DNA from: Desulfovibrio aminophilus
Lineage (GTDB): Bacteria; Desulfobacterota; Desulfovibrionia; Desulfovibrionales; Desulfovibrionaceae
Assembly: GCF_023660105.1 (NCBI RefSeq)
Contig: NZ_JAMHGA010000028.1
Span: 86,514 to 150,513 of the forward strand
Reading direction: 5' to 3'
Length of the DNA stretch: 64,000 bases
Shown one piece after another: positions 59,860 through 64,000 of this stretch (the first letter of the stretch is position 1; every line of letters starts with the position of its first letter). Under the pieces are notes generated by a model. The model ran no database searches and was not told where the DNA came from. It saw only the letters and a list, made by a program, of their open reading frames with translations. The translations under genes were made by a program, and so were the position numbers.

Positions 59860-60442
59860 CCGGGGTGAGGCTCCCGATTCCGTTGGCATGCCGGGCCACG
59901 GCCTCGCGGCACGGCCGGCGGGAGTGCGGCATCCGGGAGATCAGGTCGTAGCGCTTTCCCGTATACCCCCACACCGGACAGCTTGGGTCGTCCCCGCTGT
60001 GCGGCCCGCCTCCGGCGAAAAGGACCTCCCGCGGCCCATTGCGTAGCGGCCCGACGGCCATGCCTTCGGGGTCGCCGGAGATATGGTCCCAGATGATCCT
60101 CCAGTTCCCGTCCGGCCCGCGCCGCAGGAGCTGGAACGGGCACCCGCCCGTGCCGCAATAGAACGGGCCGGTGAACATGGCGAAAATCTCCGGCTCCCCG
60201 TCCCCGTCCATGTCCTCCAAGGCGATGAAGACATCGGGCCGCCTGTCGGGGGCGTCCAGGTCCGCCTGCTCCACCAGGCCCCATTTCTGCGCGAGGTTCA
60301 GCAGGAGGACCAACTCGCGCTCCTCGGCATGCCCCTGGCCGTCGAACTCCAGGAACTTCCACGCCTCGCGCTTCCCGGCCAAGGCCGGTACCGCCGGGGC
60401 GAAAAGGAGCAGGCAGGTCGCGATACACAGGAGGCGTTTCAT
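59846..60442 (-). CDS. Secreted protein with FG-GAP/EF-hand-like calcium motif
   Basis: A 198-aa protein with a Sec signal (LCIATCLLLFAPAVPALA) and one DMDGDGEPEIFAMF motif of the FG-GAP/dockerin calcium-loop type, followed by GPFYCGTGGCPFQLL. The start at 60442 precedes the signal; an upstream in-frame ATG at 60481 lacks it. Function unknown. About 280 bases upstream hold only repeat hairpins near 60.6-60.7 kb. Confidence 0.72.
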   Translation of the reverse strand: MKRLLCIATCLLLFAPAVPALAGKREAWKFLEFDGQGHAEERELVLLLNLAQKWGLVEQADLDAPDRRPDVFIALEDMDGDGEPEIFAMFTGPFYCGTGGCPFQLLRRGPDGNWRIIWDHISGDPEGMAVGPLRNGPREVLFAGGGPHSGDDPSCPVWGYTGKRYDLISRMPHSRRPCREAVARHANGIGSLTPVTRP

Positions 60443-60619
60443 GGTTTTCTCTTTCCGGGATAATATGGCACTAGGTGTCATCCGAAATTAACCATCTATT
60501 TCGACGCCTTGGCTCCTCAACGGGAAACCTGTTCCTTGATCCTTTCGTCCTGTTCATATCGAACTCCTTTTTCGTCCACAACTCACCAGATTCAATGGTC
60601 TTTCCCCCTCAAGTTTCAG

Positions 60620-60743
60620 CCCCACTTCGGGGGGTGTGGAAAGGCGTGGGAGGCTCTCGTCTTCTCCGCCCCCCCTTCGGGGGTTTATTGAAAGGCGAAG
60701 AGCCGGAAGCCTTTCCCGCATTTCTATCATCCCCCGAAGGGGG
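60620..60743. repeat. TTC-loop hairpin repeats (60.7 kb)
   Basis: CCCCACTTCGGGG (from about 60620), CCCCCTTCGGGGG (about 60671-60684) with TTTATTGAAAGGCG ... CGCATTTCTATCAT, and CCCCCGAAGGGGG (60731-60743), which encodes the end of the convergent phage-type gene. Confidence 0.75.
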
Positions 60744-61107
60744 CGAAGGCGGAGGCATCCAGCCGCGCCACCTGCACGACCGTCTGGCCGGTGAAGCCCA
60801 TCAGGCGCGTGAACTTGGGCCAGCGGGGGTCGGGTCGGTCCAGGTCCGCGCGCAGGGCCAGGACGTGCGACTTGCCCAGCCGGGCGGCCTCGGCCCGCAG
60901 CCAGAGGGCGTCCTGACGCAGGGAGCGCAGCACGCGCGGCCCGAAGCGCGACAGCTCCAGATGGGCCTCCAGGTTGTCCGGCCCCTCGGCCAGGGCCCCG
61001 AAGCCGTAGACGCCCCGGCCGTCGTAGAGTTCGAAGAAGCGGTAGCGGTCCAGGTCCGGCAGATAGGCCAGGGCCGAGGGAATGTCGCGGCTCGCGCGGA
61101 CGCTCAT
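60727..61107 (-). CDS. Small phage-type protein downstream of terminase
   Basis: A 126-aa protein whose ATG overlaps the terminase stop (ATGA). Its layout (FFELYDGRGVYGFGALAEGP, HLELSRFGPRVLRSLRQDAL, then RLMGFTGQTV) resembles the short GNAT-like acetyltransferase proteins found in phage structural regions, but the call is weak. The tail APFGG and stop are in a repeat hairpin, which marks the 3' edge of the phage module. Confidence 0.6.
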   Translation of the reverse strand: MSVRASRDIPSALAYLPDLDRYRFFELYDGRGVYGFGALAEGPDNLEAHLELSRFGPRVLRSLRQDALWLRAEAARLGKSHVLALRADLDRPDPRWPKFTRLMGFTGQTVVQVARLDASAFAPFGG

Positions 61108-62450
61108 TTCTCCCTCCCGAAGGGGTTGAAGTCGTTGATGGTGCGCTGGGGCAGGCTGCCCGAGCGGGCCGGGCGGAAACCCACCGCCAGGTAGCGGAAG
61201 GCGTCCGTGGCGTGGCTCGTCCAGTCGTGCAGCGGCAGGGGCCGGAAGGCGTTCATCCGGTCCGAGTACTCGCGGCGGTAGTGGCGCAGGGCCTCCACGC
61301 CCTGCTCGCAGCGCCCGGCGTCGAAGCGGCAGCGCGGCAGCAGGGCGCGCACCGCGTTGATGCCGTCGGCCAGGGGGATGTTCGGGCAGACCTCGAAGCG
61401 CAGGCCCAGGCTTCGGGCCATTTCCAGCCGGGACTTGCCCGTGCCCAGCTCGCGCACGCGGATGTCGTGGGGCGCGATGTGGCTGCCGTAGGTGTAGGGC
61501 TTGTCGCCCAGCACCCGGGCGTAGTGGTCCAGGCCCACGCCGGAGTTCTCGTAGTAGTCCACCAGCCGGATTTCTCCGCCGGGCGCGGCCTGGAAGAACC
61601 AGACCGCCGTGGAGTCGGACATGCCCAGGTCCCAGGCCGTGTGCACGGGCATGGCCGGGTCGTGGGGAACCCCGCCCAGGCGGCCGTCGCGCTCCAGGTC
61701 GGCCATGAGCCCGCCGAAGTAGGCCCCGCGCACCGCCGCCGTGAACGAGCACTCGAATTCCTGCTCGTACTCCTCGGGGCTCATCTCCCGCTGGGCGGCG
61801 GCCAGCTCGTCCGGGTCCAGCAGGCCGGTGAAGCTCGCCCGGTAGAGCCCGGCGTACCAGTCCGGGTCGCGCTGGGCCCGGCGGAAGAGGTCGTGGAAGA
61901 CGTTGCGGCCCTGGGGCGTGCCGATGAACAGGGCCCAGCCCTTGCGGTCGGCCAGGGCCGGGCGGATGACCTCGCTCCAGACCCGCAGCGGCATCTGGGC
62001 CATCTCGTCGAACACCGCGCCGTCCAGGTAGACCCCGCGCAGGGAGTCCGGGTCGTTGGCCCCCAGCAGGCGGATGCGCGCGCCGTTGGCCAGGTCCGCG
62101 CGCAGCTCGGACTCGCTGAAACGGGCCTCCACGCCGGAGTCCGGCCCGCAGTAGCGCTTGAGATAGTCCCAGACCACGGTCTTGGCCTGCTTGCAGTAGG
62201 GCGCGATGTAGGCCCCGCGCCAGTCCGGCCGGTCCGTGGAGAGCGCCGCCGCGATGAGCCGGTTCACCGAGAGCACGGTCTTGCCGAAGCGACGGTGGCA
62301 GACGAGCACGGAAAAACGTTTCAGCCGCGACTCGATCTCGGCCTGCCAGCGGTGCGGGGCGTAGAGCGCGGACGCCCTGGGAGCCGTTTCCGGGGCCGGG
62401 GCTTCAAGCGCCGGAGCCTCCGGGGCCTTGGCCTTCTTCCTCGGGGCCAT
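61104..62450 (-). CDS. Phage terminase large subunit
   Basis: A 448-aa DNA-packaging motor. The ATPase part has a variant Walker A CHRRFGKTVLSVN and Walker B GAVFDEMAQMPL followed by FIGTPQG (motif III). The nuclease part begins TAWDLGMSDSTAVWFF with a metal-binding Asp. An Ala/Pro/Lys-rich N-terminal 25 residues precede the core. No small terminase, portal or capsid gene is in the window, so the module is incomplete here. Confidence 0.9.
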   Translation of the reverse strand: MAPRKKAKAPEAPALEAPAPETAPRASALYAPHRWQAEIESRLKRFSVLVCHRRFGKTVLSVNRLIAAALSTDRPDWRGAYIAPYCKQAKTVVWDYLKRYCGPDSGVEARFSESELRADLANGARIRLLGANDPDSLRGVYLDGAVFDEMAQMPLRVWSEVIRPALADRKGWALFIGTPQGRNVFHDLFRRAQRDPDWYAGLYRASFTGLLDPDELAAAQREMSPEEYEQEFECSFTAAVRGAYFGGLMADLERDGRLGGVPHDPAMPVHTAWDLGMSDSTAVWFFQAAPGGEIRLVDYYENSGVGLDHYARVLGDKPYTYGSHIAPHDIRVRELGTGKSRLEMARSLGLRFEVCPNIPLADGINAVRALLPRCRFDAGRCEQGVEALRHYRREYSDRMNAFRPLPLHDWTSHATDAFRYLAVGFRPARSGSLPQRTINDFNPFGREK

Positions 62451-62451
62451 G

Positions 62452-62739
62452 TCAGCGGCCCTCCCGGCGGGTCTTGAGCTGGTCCTTGATCTCCTGGAGC
62501 ACGGCCTGGATGCTCACGATCCGCTCCTCCACCCGCTCGACCTTGAGGGCCGTGGCCTGTCCCTCCTCCAGCCGCCGCTCCACGCGGCAGATCTGGTCCT
62601 CGGCGGCGCGCAGGCGCTCGCCCAGCCCGCTCACCAGGGCGGCGGCCACGGCCAGGGCCGAGGCCACGGAGAGCAGCGTGCCCAGGTCCAGACGGCGCTC
62701 CAGCCGCCAGGTTCCCGACGGTTCGCGCGCGGGGGTCAC
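62452..62739 (-). CDS. Phage-type membrane protein with coiled coil
   Basis: A 95-aa protein with one span (LGTLLSVASALAVAAALVSG) and a C-terminal coiled coil (DQICRVERRLEEGQA, VERVEERIVSIQ). DUF2730-like proteins and some spanins have this form. The start is GTG in a GTGA overlap with the holin gene. It lies just before the terminase gene. Confidence 0.7.
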   Translation of the reverse strand: MTPAREPSGTWRLERRLDLGTLLSVASALAVAAALVSGLGERLRAAEDQICRVERRLEEGQATALKVERVEERIVSIQAVLQEIKDQLKTRREGR

Positions 62740-63143
62740 TTGCCGCCTCCCAGGGCGTCGCGCACCCCGCGCACCGCGCCGGGCAAGTAGTCGCCCAGCT
62801 TCTTGACCCCGAGCACGGCGGCCACGATCCAGAAGGTGATCTCCAGGAACCAGTTCGGGAGCATCTCCCAGCTTCGCAGCACGCGCGCGGCGTCCTCGGG
62901 ACAGAACCCGCTCCAGACGAAGAACCCGATCCAGGCGAAGAACAGCACGTCGTCCTTCCAACCCGCGTTCTCCAGCTGGCGCATCTCCCATTCGTGGTTG
63001 AACTCCGCGTCGGACTGGGCCAGGCGCATGCGGTTCTCCATGACCGCCTTCTTGAGGGCCTGGCGGTCCTTGAGATGGTCGGACACGCCGTTGACGATGG
63101 TGGTCAGCACCCCGGCCAGGGCGCCGATCAGGGGAAAAGCCAT
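62736..63143 (-). CDS. 3TM holin of gene-transfer-agent/phage type
   Basis: A 135-aa membrane protein resembling the GTA_holin_3TM family: N-terminal span (FPLIGALAGVLTTIVNGV), a charged helix (KDRQALKKAVMENRMRL), then two spans (VLFFAWIGFFVWSGF and FLEITFWIVAAVLGVKKL). Holins permeabilise the inner membrane for lysis or particle release. AGGAGGTTTGCGTC precedes its start at 63143. It heads the minus-strand module. Confidence 0.75.
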   Translation of the reverse strand: MAFPLIGALAGVLTTIVNGVSDHLKDRQALKKAVMENRMRLAQSDAEFNHEWEMRQLENAGWKDDVLFFAWIGFFVWSGFCPEDAARVLRSWEMLPNWFLEITFWIVAAVLGVKKLGDYLPGAVRGVRDALGGGK

Positions 63144-63245
63144 GACGCAAACCTCCTCTGTTTGCACCCAGCCTAGCCCCGGTTTCCGGCCCCCGCGAAG
63201 AAATGCAGCTGATTTGCAGGCGATTGCATCGAAATAGCATCTTGA

Positions 63246-63310
63246 CCGCCTTCGGCGGTTCATGAAAAGCCCCTTGCGAGGGACATGGAGAGCCGGGGAC
63301 CCTCGGCCCT
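63246..63310. repeat. TTC-loop hairpin repeat (63.2 kb)
   Basis: CCGCCTTCGGCGG (63246-63258), TTCATGAAAAGCCCC, and a CGGGGACCCTCGG remnant. It separates the phage module from the toxin-partner homologues. Confidence 0.65.
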
Positions 63311-63340
63311 TTTCAGGACGGGAAAAAGGAGACGCCGTTC

Positions 63341-63808
63341 ATGCCGCACCAGACAAAGAACACACCACTCCCGATCCGCCATCTCATGCTTCTGTGCCTG
63401 CTCATCCTGCCGTCCGCTCCGGCTCTGGCCCAGGACATGTCGGGGAAATACTGCGTCGTCTCCGAATCGGAATGGACCCAATGCATTGAATTGAAGCCTG
63501 GCGGAAAATGTCTGATCATCAATGAGGCCTGGGATCCGACGGATGCGCCCGAAGCCCTCGATGGTCTGGAACGAAAGACCGTTGAGTGCGGCTACGCGAT
63601 GCATGACGCCATGCTGGAGGTGACGTATGGCCGCGTCACCGATGTGTTCGCCCCGGGTGTGTATGACTGGCGGGAATTCGGCTGGAAGGGCTGGTCGCCG
63701 GGGCTGAAGCGGGCCGGTTCCGCTCCCGAGAAATCCATCCTGCACAAGACGTTGATCTACTGGCAAGAACCAATGGACGCCCTGCGCCTCGACGCCGATC
63801 CGCATTGA
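63341..63808 (+). CDS. Secreted homologue of the toxin partner protein
   Basis: A 155-aa protein with signal peptide (HLMLLCLLILPSAPALA) and mature start QDMSGKYCVVSESEWTQC, nearly identical in its first 30 mature residues to the partner protein at 43.5 kb. Also shared are GWSPGLK and the final YW block. AAAAAGGAG lies upstream of the ATG at 63341. No toxin gene precedes it within the window; the neighbour is the phage-type module on the other strand. It is a candidate orphan immunity protein. Confidence 0.75.
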   Translation: MPHQTKNTPLPIRHLMLLCLLILPSAPALAQDMSGKYCVVSESEWTQCIELKPGGKCLIINEAWDPTDAPEALDGLERKTVECGYAMHDAMLEVTYGRVTDVFAPGVYDWREFGWKGWSPGLKRAGSAPEKSILHKTLIYWQEPMDALRLDADPH

Positions 63809-63889
63809 CTCTCCCGGGAAGCTGCGGAAGGGTGTGCGTTCGCCCCGAAGACGCGACGATTGATATTCAAGAAAAAAGGCTTCGCTGAA

Positions 63890-64000
63890 ATGAAAAAAGC
63901 CGCATCCCTCATCCTCTTCATGCTCATGGCAAGTCCGGCCCTCGCCCAGGATCTGCACGGCTCGTATTGCCTGGCCACTGAAACCGAGTGGAACGAGTGC
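63890..64000 (+). CDS. Second tandem homologue of the toxin partner protein, cut by window edge
   Basis: The first 37 residues are visible: a signal peptide (MKKAASLILFMLMASPALA) and QDLHGSYCLATETEWNEC, matching the mature N-terminus of the proteins at 43539 and 63341. It lies 81 bases after the previous gene in the same direction. Confidence 0.7.
   Translation, partial: MKKAASLILFMLMASPALAQDLHGSYCLATETEWNEC

Overview
The window looks like chromosome of a GC-rich (roughly 65-70 %) sulfate-reducing deltaproteobacterium of the Desulfovibrionales. The evidence is a complete dsrMKJOP operon (sulfite-reduction-linked membrane complex), an oxygen-independent class III ribonucleotide reductase, two sigma-54 promoters, several large hybrid histidine kinases and a gene-transfer-agent-like holin. 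No rRNA, tRNA, CRISPR array or transposase was seen.

Layout. 0-4.7 kb: 5' end of a hydrogenase maturation protease, then a cobalamin riboswitch in front of nrdDG, then an AT-rich orphan gene. 4.8-10.5 kb (minus): a RsbRD_N-domain gene followed by dsrM-K-J-O-P. 10.8-14.4 kb: two ZraP-like periplasmic metal proteins, a DUF2318 protein and an FtsX-type ABC transporter; the second ZraP gene has a sigma-54 promoter with two upstream palindromes. 14.6-35 kb: mostly housekeeping and signalling genes (MarR, DUF169, LemA/DUF2207, radical SAM protein, TrmI, CorA, a hybrid kinase, an rRNA methyltransferase, RimO, a PAS kinase, an EFR1-type ferredoxin, Cmk, HisC, UspA), with two small AT-rich insertions: a frameshifted HEPN-like gene and an Imm74-like gene. 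35.5-39.6 kb: a sigma-54-driven small gene, then an island of C5 methyltransferase, endonuclease, Vsr and serine recombinase. 39.6-47 kb: ThpR, RNase G/E, then a candidate peptidoglycan-targeting toxin with a secreted partner, a decayed gene, a lipoprotein and a D,D-carboxypeptidase. 47-60 kb: rhodanese, Ada-like protein, EmrAB-type efflux pump, a 7TMR-DISM hybrid kinase, a manganese-riboswitch-controlled cation exchanger, a second Usp, and an ICMT/MarR operon with its operator. 60.7-63.1 kb (minus): a truncated phage or GTA module (3TM holin, coiled-coil membrane protein, large terminase, one small protein). 63.3-64 kb: two tandem relatives of the secreted partner protein.

Themes. (1) Metabolite sensing by RNA: B12 controls a B12-independent reductase, and Mn2+ controls an exchanger-family protein. 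(2) Interbacterial conflict and defence genes are scattered through the window: an M15-peptidase-like toxin with a secreted partner and two further partner homologues, an Imm74-like orphan, an R-M/Vsr island and a HEPN-like remnant. (3) A dispersed family of short hairpins with TTC/GAA loops sits in about twenty intergenic spaces. At about nine unrelated genes it forms the last codons and the stop codon, giving C-terminal tails such as PFGGS, GFAGS and AFGPL. These hairpins are the strongest unexplained structure in the window.
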